From an uncultured Planctomycetota bacterium (GTDB lineage: Bacteria > Planctomycetota > Phycisphaerae > SM23-33): a stretch of DNA of 64,000 bases. Below the pieces are notes generated by a model. The model ran no database searches. It was not told the DNA's origin and was given only the letters and a program-made list of their open reading frames with translations. Positions 48,718-57,540 of this stretch are shown one piece after another. The DNA lies in contig CAITIS010000094.1 in the NCBI GenBank assembly GCA_903892515.1, positions 1 to 64,000 of the forward strand, given 5' to 3'. The translations under genes and the position numbers were made by a program. How positions within the stretch are numbered: position 1 is the first letter of the stretch; every line of letters starts with the position of its first letter.

Positions 48718-50466
48718 ATGACCCCTAACGTAGTTAGAGCAATTATGGGCATCGTCGCCCTGGCGGCGGTGCTGGTGGCAGCCGGGCAGGGCGGGGCGCT
48801 GCTGGCTCAGTCAGGGCATACGCTGACGGGCCTGCTGCTGCCGGTGGGGCTGCTGGCCGGTGCACTGGCCACAGCCATCGCCTTCTACTACGCGCTGGTT
48901 CGCCAACCCAACATCTATAAGGGCTTCAGGGTTGTGGTCGGCGTGATCTGCGGGGCGGTCATCTATTGGCTGCTCGGCTCGGTCGCCCTGGATGTCCAGG
49001 CCACGCTGGGTCAGGCCTTCAGTGCCAGTTCCCTGACGTTGCCGCTGGCCAAGGTCATCGTGGCCATTGCCATCGCAGTCATATATTACTTCGGGCTGGT
49101 GGCCTCTACCGGGCCGCGCCGGCTGGTGGAGAACATCTTCTCCATCCCGGACCTACTCAAGAAGATCGGCTTTACGGTTCTGCTGCTGTGCATCTATCGC
49201 GTCGGCTACCACATTCCGCTGCCGGGCATCAACCAGGAGCAAGTCGCTGCCCAGCAGGAAGGTTCTCCGCTGGGTCAGGCCTTGGCGTACTTCGCCATGT
49301 TCACTGGCGGTAACTTGCAGCAGTCAACGCTGTTTGGCCTGGGCATCATGCCGTACATTTCCGCGAGCATTATCTTCCAGCTGCTGGTGACGGTGTATCC
49401 GCCGCTGGAGCGGCTGCAGAAGGAAGGCCAGGCCGGGTATCGCAAGATCCAGGAATACACGCGATACGCGACCGTGTTCCTGTGCGTGATGCAGGCAGCC
49501 ATCTGGATGCGGTATCTGCACGGCAGCAGCATGATCTATCCGCAGTACGCCGGCTCGATGTGGATAACGCTCATGGGCATCATGGGCCTGACAACCGGCA
49601 CCATGTTCCTGATGTGGCTGGGCGAGCAGATCGACGAGTACGGCATCGGCAACGGCATCAGCTTGATCATTATGGCCGGCATCGTGGCCCGTCTGCCTTG
49701 GGCCATTCGCGATCTGCTGATGCGGGCTTCGTTGAAAGTAACTGGCGCCGAGAGTTCGGAAATCGGCCTGATCAAGATTGTCTTCCTGGTGGCGGCGTTT
49801 GTGTTCGTGGTCTCCGGATCAATCCTGATCACGCAGGCGACGCGCCGCATCCCGATCCAGCAGGCCAAGCAGACGCGTGGCCGGCGGGTGTACGGCGGCC
49901 AGCGTCAGTACCTGCCGCTGCGGGTGAATATCGGCGGCGTTATGCCGATCATCTTCGCCAGCTCGCTGATGCTGTTCCCCAGCATGATAATGGGCTGGAT
50001 CGTGAACATGTATCCGCGGAGCGGTTTCCTGCGGTACCTGCACGACGCGTTCATGCAGGGCCATGCGGTCAATGAACTGAGCTACATCGCGTTGATCTTC
50101 TTCTTCGCGTTCTTCTGGACGACGGTGCAGTTCCGTCCCAAGGACATGGCCGAGCAGCTGCAGGACATGGGCCACTTCATTCCGGGTCTCCGGCCGGGCA
50201 AGCGCACCGCCGATTACCTGGAGAAGGTCATGGAACGTATCACCTATTGCGGTGCGGCCTTCCTGGCGGTCATCGCGGTGATTCCGCAGGTGTTGGCCAA
50301 CAGTTTGAATAGTCCCTGGAGCATCTCGGCCTTCTTAGGCGGGACGGGCCTGCTGATTATGGTTTCGGTAGCGTTGGACGTGGTTCAGCGGATTGACTCG
50401 AACCTGATCATGCGGAACTACGGCGGCTTCCTGGGCGAGACGGGCCGGATTCGAGGCTCGAGATGA
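48718..50466 (+). CDS. secY: Protein translocase subunit SecY with a four-helix N-terminal extension
   Basis: Channel subunit of SecYEG. Canonical SecY begins at about residue 138 (VENIFSIPDLLKKIGFTVLL) and contains YRVGYHIPLPGI, the plug region, GLGIMPYISASIIFQLL and the late FRPKDMAEQL loop. Before it lie about 135 extra residues with four hydrophobic segments (roughly 5-27, 36-58, 69-95, 108-128). Total 582 against the usual 430-450. An internal GTG at 49126 lacks a ribosome site, so the extension is probably translated. ATG 48745 is an alternative start. The stop overlaps adk (ATGA). Confidence 0.93.
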   Translation: MTPNVVRAIMGIVALAAVLVAAGQGGALLAQSGHTLTGLLLPVGLLAGALATAIAFYYALVRQPNIYKGFRVVVGVICGAVIYWLLGSVALDVQATLGQAFSASSLTLPLAKVIVAIAIAVIYYFGLVASTGPRRLVENIFSIPDLLKKIGFTVLLLCIYRVGYHIPLPGINQEQVAAQQEGSPLGQALAYFAMFTGGNLQQSTLFGLGIMPYISASIIFQLLVTVYPPLERLQKEGQAGYRKIQEYTRYATVFLCVMQAAIWMRYLHGSSMIYPQYAGSMWITLMGIMGLTTGTMFLMWLGEQIDEYGIGNGISLIIMAGIVARLPWAIRDLLMRASLKVTGAESSEIGLIKIVFLVAAFVFVVSGSILITQATRRIPIQQAKQTRGRRVYGGQRQYLPLRVNIGGVMPIIFASSLMLFPSMIMGWIVNMYPRSGFLRYLHDAFMQGHAVNELSYIALIFFFAFFWTTVQFRPKDMAEQLQDMGHFIPGLRPGKRTADYLEKVMERITYCGAAFLAVIAVIPQVLANSLNSPWSISAFLGGTGLLIMVSVALDVVQRIDSNLIMRNYGGFLGETGRIRGSR

Positions 50467-51110
50467 GAATCGTCCTGATGGGTCCTCCCGGCGCCGGCAA
50501 GGGCACTCAAGCCAAGCGGGTTGCCGAGATGTTCAACATGGTGCATCTGTCCTCGGGAGACATCCTGAGGGCCGAACGCGGCAGCGGCAGCGAACTGGGC
50601 CGTCGCCTGAAAACTTATATGGATGCGGGCGAGTTGGTTCCCGACGCCACTGTGGTGGAGATCATGGCCAAGGCCGTGGCGGCTCTGCCGGCGGACAAGG
50701 GACTGCTTTTGGACGGTTTCCCGCGCACGGTGGCTCAGGGCCAGGCCTTGGACGCGCAGTTGAAGCAGTTGAACTGCCCACTGCAGGCCGTGCTGGTGAT
50801 CGACGTGGAAGACGCGCCGCTGATCAAGCGGATCACGGGTCGGCGTAGCTGTCCGGACTGTGGCCGCATATACCACACTGAGTATCTCCGGCCAGCGGTT
50901 GAGAATCGTTGCGACGCCTGCAAGGCCTCGCTGACCCAGCGGGCCGACGATACCGAGAAGGTGGTGCGCGATCGGCTGGCAACGTATCGGCGGCAGACTC
51001 AGCCGGTCATCGCATACTACAAGGATAGCGGTCAGCGCGTCATCGAGATCGATGGCAGCGCCGAGCCTGACGAAGTGACGGCCCGAGTGAAGCAGGCGTT
51101 GCAGGGCTAG
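50463..51110 (+). CDS. adk: Adenylate kinase
   Basis: 215-residue enzyme interconverting ATP + AMP and 2 ADP. P-loop GPPGAGKGT (7-15), DGFPRT (84-89), and a long LID with a four-Cys zinc site (C130, C133, C150, C153), the form found in many Gram-positives and in planctomycetes. Its start overlaps secY, the common spc-operon order. Confidence 0.98.
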   Translation: MRIVLMGPPGAGKGTQAKRVAEMFNMVHLSSGDILRAERGSGSELGRRLKTYMDAGELVPDATVVEIMAKAVAALPADKGLLLDGFPRTVAQGQALDAQLKQLNCPLQAVLVIDVEDAPLIKRITGRRSCPDCGRIYHTEYLRPAVENRCDACKASLTQRADDTEKVVRDRLATYRRQTQPVIAYYKDSGQRVIEIDGSAEPDEVTARVKQALQG

Positions 51111-51128
51111 ACCGCTGATTGGCAATCT

Positions 51129-51899
51129 GTGGCCATACGACTTAAAACTGCGCGGGAGATCGAGAAGATGCGCCGGGCCGGCGCCATCGTCAACCGCGTG
51201 CTGCAGCGGCTGGGCGAGATGATCGTCCCGGGCGTGACGACGCAGGAGTTGGACACTGAGGCCGAGCGATTCGGCAAAGAGCTGGGTGCCGAGGCGCTGT
51301 TCAAGGGCGTGCCGGGCCGCGGCGGACCGTTTCCGGGCGTGATCTGTGCCTCGATCAACGAGCAGGTCGTGCACGGGATTCCCGGCCGGCGGGTTATTTG
51401 CGACCGCGACGTGGTGAGTATAGACTACGGCTGCCGCCTGGACGGTTACTGCGGCGATGCGGCCTGGACGTGGGTCGTGGGCGAGGTTGACCCCGCCGTG
51501 CAGCGGATGGTCGATGCGACCAAGCGTGCCTTGGACATCGCGATAAAAGTTTCGCGGGTCGGCATGCTGTGGAGCCAGGTGGCCTCGCAGATGCAAAAGA
51601 CCGTGGAAGCCGATGGCTTTTCGGTGATTCGTGAGTTCGTCGGGCACGGAATCGGCCGCGAGATGCACGAGGACCCCAAGGTCCCGAATTTCGTGAGCCG
51701 GGAACTGCTGACTCGCGACATTCGGCTGGATGAAGGATTGGTTATCGCGGTGGAACCCATGGTGGCCATGGGCTCGCCCGACGTGGTGATGGAACAGGAT
51801 GGCTGGACGATCGTGACGCGCGATGGCAAGCCGGCGGCTCACTTTGAGCACACGCTGGCCATGACGCGGAGCGGCGTGCAGGTCCTGACAGACGCGTAG
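51129..51899 (+). CDS. map: Methionine aminopeptidase, type I
   Basis: 256-residue enzyme that removes the initiator Met. Metal ligands D99, D110, H173, E209 and E240 and the substrate His H82 (VVHGIP) are all present. It begins at GTG 51129, 18 bp after adk, without a clear ribosome site. It lacks the N-terminal SEC-C zinc extension. infA, often next in this operon, is absent; rpmJ follows after 12 bp. Confidence 0.97.
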   Translation: MAIRLKTAREIEKMRRAGAIVNRVLQRLGEMIVPGVTTQELDTEAERFGKELGAEALFKGVPGRGGPFPGVICASINEQVVHGIPGRRVICDRDVVSIDYGCRLDGYCGDAAWTWVVGEVDPAVQRMVDATKRALDIAIKVSRVGMLWSQVASQMQKTVEADGFSVIREFVGHGIGREMHEDPKVPNFVSRELLTRDIRLDEGLVIAVEPMVAMGSPDVVMEQDGWTIVTRDGKPAAHFEHTLAMTRSGVQVLTDA

Positions 51900-51911
51900 G
51901 CAGGTGGATTC

Positions 51912-52025
51912 ATGAAGGTCAAGAGTTCAGTAAGACGGCGTTGTGAAAACTGCCGGATCGTTCGCCGTAAAGGCGTGGTGCGGGTGATCTGCACCAACCC
52001 CAAGCACAAGCAGCGCCAGGGATAA
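51912..52025 (+). CDS. rpmJ: Ribosomal protein L36
   Basis: 37 residues: [20 protein letters not shown], then a second half ending NPKHKQRQG. The zinc ligands are C11 and C14 (CENC), C27 (ICTN) and H32, the zinc-type L36. AGGTGG precedes the ATG. It falls between map and rpsM as in the standard alpha/spc junction. Confidence 0.96.
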   Translation: MKVKSSVRRRCENCRIVRRKGVVRVICTNPKHKQRQG

Positions 52026-52046
52026 TCCTGGCTTAGGAGCAAATGT

Positions 52047-52430
52047 ATGCCTCGTATTCTGGGTGTGGACCTTCCTAACGACAAGCGGACCTTCGTCTCG
52101 CTGCGGTACCTGTACGGTATTGGCAAGACGGTGGCCCTGGAACTGTGCGCCAAGGCCGAGATCGACCCGCAGACCAAGGCCGGTCAGCTGACCGAAGATC
52201 AGCTCAGCCGCCTGGCGGGCATCATCGAAGCCGACTACGTGGTCGAAGGTCCTCTGCGTCGCCAGACTCAGCAGAACATCGCCCGCCTGAAGGAAATTGG
52301 CTGCTACCGCGGTTCCCGGCACCGCCGCGGGTTGCCCTGTCACGGCCAGCGCACCAAGACGAACGCGCGGACGCGCAAGGGGCCTCGCAAGACGGTCGCC
52401 GGCAAGAAGTCAGTCAAAGAGATGCGGTAA
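52047..52430 (+). CDS. rpsM: Ribosomal protein S13
   Basis: 127-residue head protein contacting S19 and the 50S bridge. [25 protein letters not shown], the helix-hairpin-helix, and [33 protein letters not shown] at the basic C-terminus. Twelve bp to rpsK. Confidence 0.98.
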   Translation: MPRILGVDLPNDKRTFVSLRYLYGIGKTVALELCAKAEIDPQTKAGQLTEDQLSRLAGIIEADYVVEGPLRRQTQQNIARLKEIGCYRGSRHRRGLPCHGQRTKTNARTRKGPRKTVAGKKSVKEMR

Positions 52431-52442
52431 GGCAGGAACGCA

Positions 52443-52826
52443 ATGGCACAACAACCAGTACGCAAGAGAGTTCGTCGAGCGGTCGCCAAAGCTACCGCTC
52501 ATATCAAGGCTACATTCAACAACACGACCGTTACGATCACCGATCAAAACGGCGACGTACTGGTGTCCATGTCGGCGGGCAACGTCGGCTTCAAGGGCTC
52601 GCGCAAGAGCACGCCCTTTGCCGCTCAGCGAGCGGCCGAAGAAGCCGCCTCCCGCGCCCGCAAGATGGGCATTACGGAAGTGGAAGTGCGAGTGAACGGC
52701 CCGGGTTCGGGGCGTGAGAGCGCCGTGACTGCCCTGCAGGGCGCCGGGCTGCGGATTTCGACAATCGAGGACGTGACGCCTCTGCCGCACAACGGCTGCA
52801 GGCCGCGGAAGAAGCGCCGCGTCTAG
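52443..52826 (+). CDS. rpsK: Ribosomal protein S11
   Basis: 127-residue platform protein. [47 protein letters not shown] and the late [36 protein letters not shown] are canonical. 28 bp to rpsD. Confidence 0.98.
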   Translation: MAQQPVRKRVRRAVAKATAHIKATFNNTTVTITDQNGDVLVSMSAGNVGFKGSRKSTPFAAQRAAEEAASRARKMGITEVEVRVNGPGSGRESAVTALQGAGLRISTIEDVTPLPHNGCRPRKKRRV

Positions 52827-52854
52827 TTTCGCTTTGAGGTGAAATAGAAACGAT

Positions 52855-53487
52855 ATGGGACGCTACACAGGACCAAAATGCAGGCAGTGCCGTCGGTCAG
52901 GCATGAAACTCATGCTTCGCGGGTCGCGGTGTGAAACCGCCAAGTGCCCGATGGAGAAGCAGTGGCGCCAGCAGCCTCCGGGCATGCACGCCTTCCGTCG
53001 TGGCCGCGCCAGCGAGTACGGCGTGCGCCTGGCGGAAAAGCAAAAGGTAAAGCGCCACTACGGCGTGTACGAGCGGCAGTTCATGCGGTACTTCCACATG
53101 GCCGAGCGCATCAAGGGCAACACCGGCACAGGCTTGCTGGGCTTGCTCGAACGGCGCTTGGACAATGCGGTGTACAAGCTGGGCTTCGCCTCGTCGCGGG
53201 CCAGCGCCCGCATGACCATCACCCAGGGCCACATCCACATAAATGGCCGGCGGGTGAATATTCCCAGCTACCTGGTCAAGGTCGGAGACAAGATCTCCGT
53301 CAAGGCAGCCGAAAAGTCGCAGAAGCTGATCCGCTCGCGGCTGGAAGAGTTGGGCGAGCCCAGCCTTCAGAACTGGCTGGCGTTGGACATGACCAAGTTG
53401 GAAGGCAGCGTTATGGCCCTGCCTGGCCGGGACGACGTGATGATCCCGGTGGAAGAGAATCTCATCGTGGAGCTGTGCAGCAAGTAG
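52855..53487 (+). CDS. rpsD: Ribosomal protein S4
   Basis: 210-residue primary 16S binder. A four-Cys N-terminal zinc site is kept (CRQC at 10-13, then two more Cys near 28 and 33), i.e. a C+ form. The S4 RNA-binding domain is LERRLDNAVYKLGFASSRASARMTITQGHIHINGRRVN. 43 bp to rpoA. Confidence 0.98.
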   Translation: MGRYTGPKCRQCRRSGMKLMLRGSRCETAKCPMEKQWRQQPPGMHAFRRGRASEYGVRLAEKQKVKRHYGVYERQFMRYFHMAERIKGNTGTGLLGLLERRLDNAVYKLGFASSRASARMTITQGHIHINGRRVNIPSYLVKVGDKISVKAAEKSQKLIRSRLEELGEPSLQNWLALDMTKLEGSVMALPGRDDVMIPVEENLIVELCSK

Positions 53488-53530
53488 CAAACCGGAGCTC
53501 CCGGTACCCTGAAACGAAAGGTCCGACGCA

Positions 53531-54547
53531 ATGCGAATACGGTGGCGCGGTTTGGAATTGCCGACACGAGTGGTCTCCGACCCCGATGTTTCGACACCGA
53601 CCTACGCGCGGTTTATTATTGAGCCGTTTGAACGCGGCTTTGGCACGACGGTAGGGAACTCCCTGCGCCGCATCCTGCTGAGCTCTCTGGAAGGCGCCTC
53701 CGTCACCAGCATCAAGCTCGCCGGCGTGCAGCACGAGTTCACCAGCATCCCCGGCGTCCTGGAGGACGTGACGGACATCGTCCTGAACGTCAAGAGCCTG
53801 ATCGTCAAGAGCCACTCGGAAGAGCCCAAGATTATCCGGGTTCATAGTGCGGCTGCTGGGCCGGTGACCGCCGGCATGATCGAAGCCGATCCGGCCATTG
53901 AGATCATCAACAAGGATCTGCTCCTGGCCACGCTGACCGACAGCGTGAATTTCGACATGGAACTGACGGTCCAGCAGGGCCGCGGTTTTGTGCCGGCCGA
54001 GGAGCTGTTGAATCCCGACGCCGACCAGGAACTGGGACGGGTGTATATCGACGCCGCCTTCTCGCCGGTGACGCGCGTGCGGTATAGCACGGTGGACACC
54101 CGCGTGGGCCAGCGGACGAACTACGACCGCCTGATCCTCGAGATCTGGACCAACGGCACGATCACGCCGGAAATGGCGATGGTCGAGGCCGCCAAGATTC
54201 TCCGCAAGCACCTCAACCCGTTCGTGCAGTACTTCGAGCTGGGCGAGACGATCATCGACACCGGCGCCGCTGAGGCCGAGGCCGAGGTTGACTCCGAGTT
54301 GCAGAAGAAGCTCAACATGAGCGTGCACGAGTTGGAGCTGTCGGTGCGGGCGAACAACTGCCTGGATTCGGCCAAGATTCGCACCGTGGCCGAACTGGTG
54401 GGCCGGGCCGAGGCGGACCTGCTGAAGATCCGCAGCTTTGGCAAGACGTCACTGCGCGAGGTAAAGCGCAAGTTGACGGACCTTGGGCTGACCTTGGGCA
54501 TGAGCGTGCCCAACCAGGTCGAGACGACTCAGGAAGCATCGCAATAG
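53531..54547 (+). CDS. rpoA: RNA polymerase alpha subunit
   Basis: 338 residues. N-terminal dimerisation domain: FIIEPFERGFGTTVGNSLRRILLSSLEGA and the later RVRYSTVDTRVGQRTNYDRLILEIWTNGTI. C-terminal UP-element/activator domain: ELSVRANNCLDSAKIRTVAELV and FGKTSLREVKRKL. Followed by a two-hairpin repeat (54561-54615) in the short gap to rplQ. Confidence 0.98.
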   Translation: MRIRWRGLELPTRVVSDPDVSTPTYARFIIEPFERGFGTTVGNSLRRILLSSLEGASVTSIKLAGVQHEFTSIPGVLEDVTDIVLNVKSLIVKSHSEEPKIIRVHSAAAGPVTAGMIEADPAIEIINKDLLLATLTDSVNFDMELTVQQGRGFVPAEELLNPDADQELGRVYIDAAFSPVTRVRYSTVDTRVGQRTNYDRLILEIWTNGTITPEMAMVEAAKILRKHLNPFVQYFELGETIIDTGAAEAEAEVDSELQKKLNMSVHELELSVRANNCLDSAKIRTVAELVGRAEADLLKIRSFGKTSLREVKRKLTDLGLTLGMSVPNQVETTQEASQ

Positions 54548-54560
54548 ATTTGAAACGAGG

Positions 54561-54615
54561 CATGGGCGAGACGCCCATGACGGCAGTGGAATGGCGGGCG
54601 CTGGCGCCCGGGCCA
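54561..54615. repeat. Double hairpin in the rpoA-rplQ gap
   Basis: CATGGGCGAGACGCCCATG (54561-54579), then a TGGCGGGCG...CGCCCGGGCCA stem. The first hairpin is identical in type to the second stem of the 77-bp element at 7861. Insertion within a conserved operon is notable. Confidence 0.7.
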
Positions 54616-54637
54616 CCGCAAAGAAGAGGTTGGACCT

Positions 54638-55135
54638 ATGCGTCATAGAGTATTTGGAAAGCAACTGTCCCGCGACACGGAGCACCGCAAGGCGATGCGG
54701 CGGAACCAGGCGGCCTCGCTCTTTGAGCACGGGGCCATCCGCACCACCGTCGTCAAGGCCAAGGAACTGCGTCCCTTCGTGGAGAAGCTGATCACGATGG
54801 CCCGCAAGAACACGCTGGCCGCCCGGCGGAATGTGATCTCGGTGCTGCGTGACCGGGCCATGGTCGACAAGGACGACACCGACCAATTGGCCGAGCTGAG
54901 CGTGGTGCAGAAGCTCTTCTCCGAGATCGCCCCGCGCTACGCCACAAGGCCAGGCGGCTACACTCGCATCATCCACATTTCCGACCGTCGCATTGGCGAC
55001 GCCGGCAAGCAGTGCGTGCTGCAGCTCGTCGAAGAGGCGGTCGTTGCGGACGAAAAGCCCGCCACCAAGACCGGCAAGCCCCGCGCCCCGAAGGCTCCTA
55101 AGGCTGCCAAGGCCCCCAAGGCTGCCAAGAAATAG
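54638..55135 (+). CDS. rplQ: Ribosomal protein L17 with basic tail
   Basis: 165 residues. MRHRVFGKQLSRDTEHRKAMRRNQAASLFEHG and the middle TRPGGYTRI are canonical. After about residue 130 comes a Lys/Ala/Pro tail with APKAPKAAKAPKAAKK units, longer than the usual 120-130. Last gene of the superoperon, 27 bp before the terminator stem. Confidence 0.97.
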   Translation: MRHRVFGKQLSRDTEHRKAMRRNQAASLFEHGAIRTTVVKAKELRPFVEKLITMARKNTLAARRNVISVLRDRAMVDKDDTDQLAELSVVQKLFSEIAPRYATRPGGYTRIIHISDRRIGDAGKQCVLQLVEEAVVADEKPATKTGKPRAPKAPKAAKAPKAAKK

Positions 55136-55162
55136 ACAGCCCGGTAGACAGTCGATACGATC

Positions 55163-55196
55163 AAAGGCCCGACGACGCCGTCGGGCCTTTTCTTTT
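55163..55196 (+). terminator. Terminator of the ribosomal superoperon
   Basis: A perfect 12-bp stem AAAGGCCCGACG (55163-55174) / CGTCGGGCCTTT (55179-55190), loop ACGC, then TCTTTTT. It closes the transcription unit that began near 39298 (and upstream). Confidence 0.95.
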
Positions 55197-55259
55197 TACG
55201 TAGCAAGGGCGTCCGGTGGCGATGCCTATCGTTACGTGTCTGGCTTTTGTCTCTCGTGG

Positions 55260-55302
55260 CATGGGCGTCTCGCCCATGTGTCCCACGGGCGTCTCGCCCG
55301 TG
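55260..55302. repeat. Two adjacent GGGCGTCTCGCCC hairpins
   Basis: CATGGGCGTCTCGCCCATG (55260-55278) and CACGGGCGTCTCGCCCGTG (55284-55302). These are the two stems of the 77-bp element, here brought within 5 bp of each other, ahead of the HIT gene. Confidence 0.85.
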
Positions 55303-55324
55303 ATGGGTTCTAGAGGAGAGTGCG

Positions 55325-55747
55325 ATGCCGACGAATGCTGACTGCATCTTCTGCAAGATCGTGGCGGGGAAGATTCCGTGCTTAAAGATTCTTCAGGACG
55401 CTCATGGCCTGGCGTTCCTGGACATCGGCCCGATCGCCCAGGGGCACGCGCTGTTGATTCCGGCGGGGCATTACGTCACGCTCGATGAGATGCCCGCCGA
55501 AGAAGCGGCCGCACTGCTCAAGCACCTGCCCGCGCTGGGCCGGGCCGTGCAGCAGGCCACCGGGGCCGAAGGCTTCAACGTGCTGCAAAACAACGGATCT
55601 GCCGCCCACCAACTGGTCCAGCACGTGCACTTCCACATCATTCCGCGCCGCACGGGCGATGCGTTCCACTTCAATTGGCCCGCCGGCAAGTACACCCCAG
55701 GCCAAGGTGAGGCGCTAGCAGAGCGGATTCGCCAGGGGCTAGTATAG
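55325..55747 (+). CDS. HIT-family nucleotide hydrolase/transferase
   Basis: 140-residue histidine-triad protein. The triad is HVHFHIIP with His100, His102, His104. CIFCKIVAGKIP at 7-18 gives the zinc Cys pair of HINT-like members. Such proteins hydrolyse nucleoside phosphoramidates or dinucleotides. GAGGAG precedes the ATG by a few bases. It is separated from rplQ by a terminator and hairpins, so it is its own unit. Confidence 0.93.
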   Translation: MPTNADCIFCKIVAGKIPCLKILQDAHGLAFLDIGPIAQGHALLIPAGHYVTLDEMPAEEAAALLKHLPALGRAVQQATGAEGFNVLQNNGSAAHQLVQHVHFHIIPRRTGDAFHFNWPAGKYTPGQGEALAERIRQGLV

Positions 55748-55778
55748 TCGCGACGAGAGTTGAGTTTCGTCGGGTGGT

Positions 55779-56417
55779 GGGTGCCACACCTGTGGTGTTT
55801 GCAGGTGTGCAGTTGGAGACGGGGCATGGGCGAGCCGTATCGGAAGAGGCTGAAGCGGCATGAGGTTTCGGGACATGCGCGATATGTGACCTTTTCGTGT
55901 TTTCAAAGACGGCCGTTTTTTCCGGGCAGGGTTGCCGCAGAGTGGTTCTTGGAGTCATTGGCCGATGCACGCGACAGGCTGAGATTTCAACTATGGGCGT
56001 ATGTGGTGATGCCGGAGCACGTGCATCTGCTCGTGCTTCCGCCGGACGGCATGCCTCTGAGGTCTATACTGCATGCGATCAAACGCCCTGTCGCCGGTAG
56101 AATCATCAACTGGGTTGAAAAGAATGCTCCATCCTTCTTGCCAAAGATGACCTGTGGGACTGGCCGGCGCCACTTTTGGCAAGCCGGCGGGGGATATGAC
56201 CGTAATCTTTGGACCTCACAGGAGATTCACGAAAAGGTCAGGTACATTCACCTGAATCCGGTTCGACGGAAGTTGGTGGAGTGTGCTGGTGACTGGCGTT
56301 GGTCCAGCTATCAGAGTTGGATGTCCGGGTGTGATCTCCTGGTTCCTCTGGATCGAGAAACGCTTCCCGATGTCATTGAGTGACCGCACGGCTGCAAACA
56401 CCGCAGCCGTGGCACCC
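55779..56417 (+). mobile_element. RAYT unit: HUH transposase gene framed by two terminal hairpins
   Basis: The inverted ends GGGTGCCAC (55779-55787) and GTGGCACCC (56409-56417) enclose the RAYT gene. Each end is part of a hairpin: CACACCTG...CAGGTGTG (55785-55809) on the left and CACGGCTG...CAGCCGTG (56387-56411) on the right. The same terminal motif and two-hairpin layout, without a gene, occurs at 13457, 58985, 15060, 15174 and 4199. Confidence 0.75.
55826..56383 (+). CDS. REP-associated tyrosine transposase (RAYT, Y1/HUH type)
   Basis: 185-residue single-strand DNA transposase-like protein. HVH at 65-67 in VVMPEHVHLLVLPP is the HUH metal motif; the catalytic Tyr is probably Y140 in KVRYIHLNPV; DWRWSSY (157-162) is the usual RAYT C-terminal motif. 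ATG 55826 follows GGAG by 7 nt. It sits inside terminal hairpins (55779-55809 and 56387-56417). RAYTs are known to be linked to REP palindromes, and matching palindromes are present across the window. Confidence 0.92.
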   Translation: MGEPYRKRLKRHEVSGHARYVTFSCFQRRPFFPGRVAAEWFLESLADARDRLRFQLWAYVVMPEHVHLLVLPPDGMPLRSILHAIKRPVAGRIINWVEKNAPSFLPKMTCGTGRRHFWQAGGGYDRNLWTSQEIHEKVRYIHLNPVRRKLVECAGDWRWSSYQSWMSGCDLLVPLDRETLPDVIE

Positions 56418-56487
56418 TGCTTCTTCGGGCACTTTCTCTTGGCGACCGCTGCGTCCTCGGCGGTGAAAGTCGGTGTCGTTCGCCGTT

Positions 56488-57540
56488 CTACGCTTCCTCG
56501 GCTTCGTCGCCCGGCTCGAACAGGCTGGGATCTTCGCGGCGGTCGTACGTCAGGCCGAGATGGTCATAGGCACGCTTTGTGGCCACCCGGCCGCTGCGGG
56601 TTCGGGCCAGGAATCCGATCTGCAACAGGAACGGCTCGACCATGTCCACCAGCGTGTCCGTCTCCTCGCCCAGCGTGGCGGCGATGGCTTCCTTGCCCAC
56701 CGGCCCGCCGCGATAGATGTCGATGATGACGCGCAGGAACTGGCGGTCGAGTTCGTCTAAGCCCAGGTGGTCGATGCCTTCGAGTTTCAGGGCCGCATCG
56801 ACGGCCGCGACTGTCATCCGGCCATCGCCTTTGACCTGGGCGTAGTCGCGGCAGCGGCGCAGCAGGCGGTTGGCAATCCGCGGCGTGCCGCGTGCCCGGC
56901 TGGCCATGGCCAGCAAGGCGTCGGCGTCATACGCGGTCTTCAGCATCCCGGCCGACATCTCCAGCCGGCGGACGAGGTCTTCCTCGCTCCAGAACTCCAG
57001 GTGGTGCGTGAGGCCAAAGCGCGTCCGCAGCGGCGGCGACAGCCGGCCCGCCCGCGTGGTTGCGCCGATCAGCGTGAAGGGCTTGAGCGGCAGGTTGATC
57101 GTCCGGCTGTGCATGCCAGAATCGACCACGAAGTCCACCTTGAAATCTTCCATCGCCGGGTAGATGTATTCTTCCACGCTCTTGGGCAGGCGGTGGATCT
57201 CGTCGATGAACAGCACGTCGCACGATTCGAGGTTGGTCAGGATGCCCACCAGGTCGGATGGCCGCGTGAGCGCCGGGCCTGAGGTGACCTTGATGGTCGA
57301 GGACATCTCGTGTGCGATCACGTACGCCAGCGTGGTCTTGCCCAGCCCGGGCGGGCCGTGAAGCAGCACGTGCTCCATGGGTTCCTTGCGGGTGCGGGCG
57401 GCGCCGATGGCGATGCGGAGTTTCTCACGCAGGTCGCCCATGCCGATGCATTCGTCCAGCGTCCGTGGCCGAAGCGAGGTGTTGAACTGCTCGTCCTCCG
57501 GGCCGGTGGGTTGGCTGGCGATGATTTTTTCTCTGGCCAT
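56488..57540 (-). CDS. ruvB: Holliday-junction branch-migration ATPase RuvB
   Basis: 350-residue AAA+ helicase that drives branch migration with RuvA. Walker A GPPGLGKT (63-70 region), Walker B VLFIDEIHRL, sensor ATTRAGRLSPPLRTRFG and the C-terminal winged helix with GFLARTRSGRVAT. It follows the four-helix-bundle gene with a one-base overlap. ruvC is not in the window. Confidence 0.97.
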   Translation of the reverse strand: MAREKIIASQPTGPEDEQFNTSLRPRTLDECIGMGDLREKLRIAIGAARTRKEPMEHVLLHGPPGLGKTTLAYVIAHEMSSTIKVTSGPALTRPSDLVGILTNLESCDVLFIDEIHRLPKSVEEYIYPAMEDFKVDFVVDSGMHSRTINLPLKPFTLIGATTRAGRLSPPLRTRFGLTHHLEFWSEEDLVRRLEMSAGMLKTAYDADALLAMASRARGTPRIANRLLRRCRDYAQVKGDGRMTVAAVDAALKLEGIDHLGLDELDRQFLRVIIDIYRGGPVGKEAIAATLGEETDTLVDMVEPFLLQIGFLARTRSGRVATKRAYDHLGLTYDRREDPSLFEPGDEAEEA

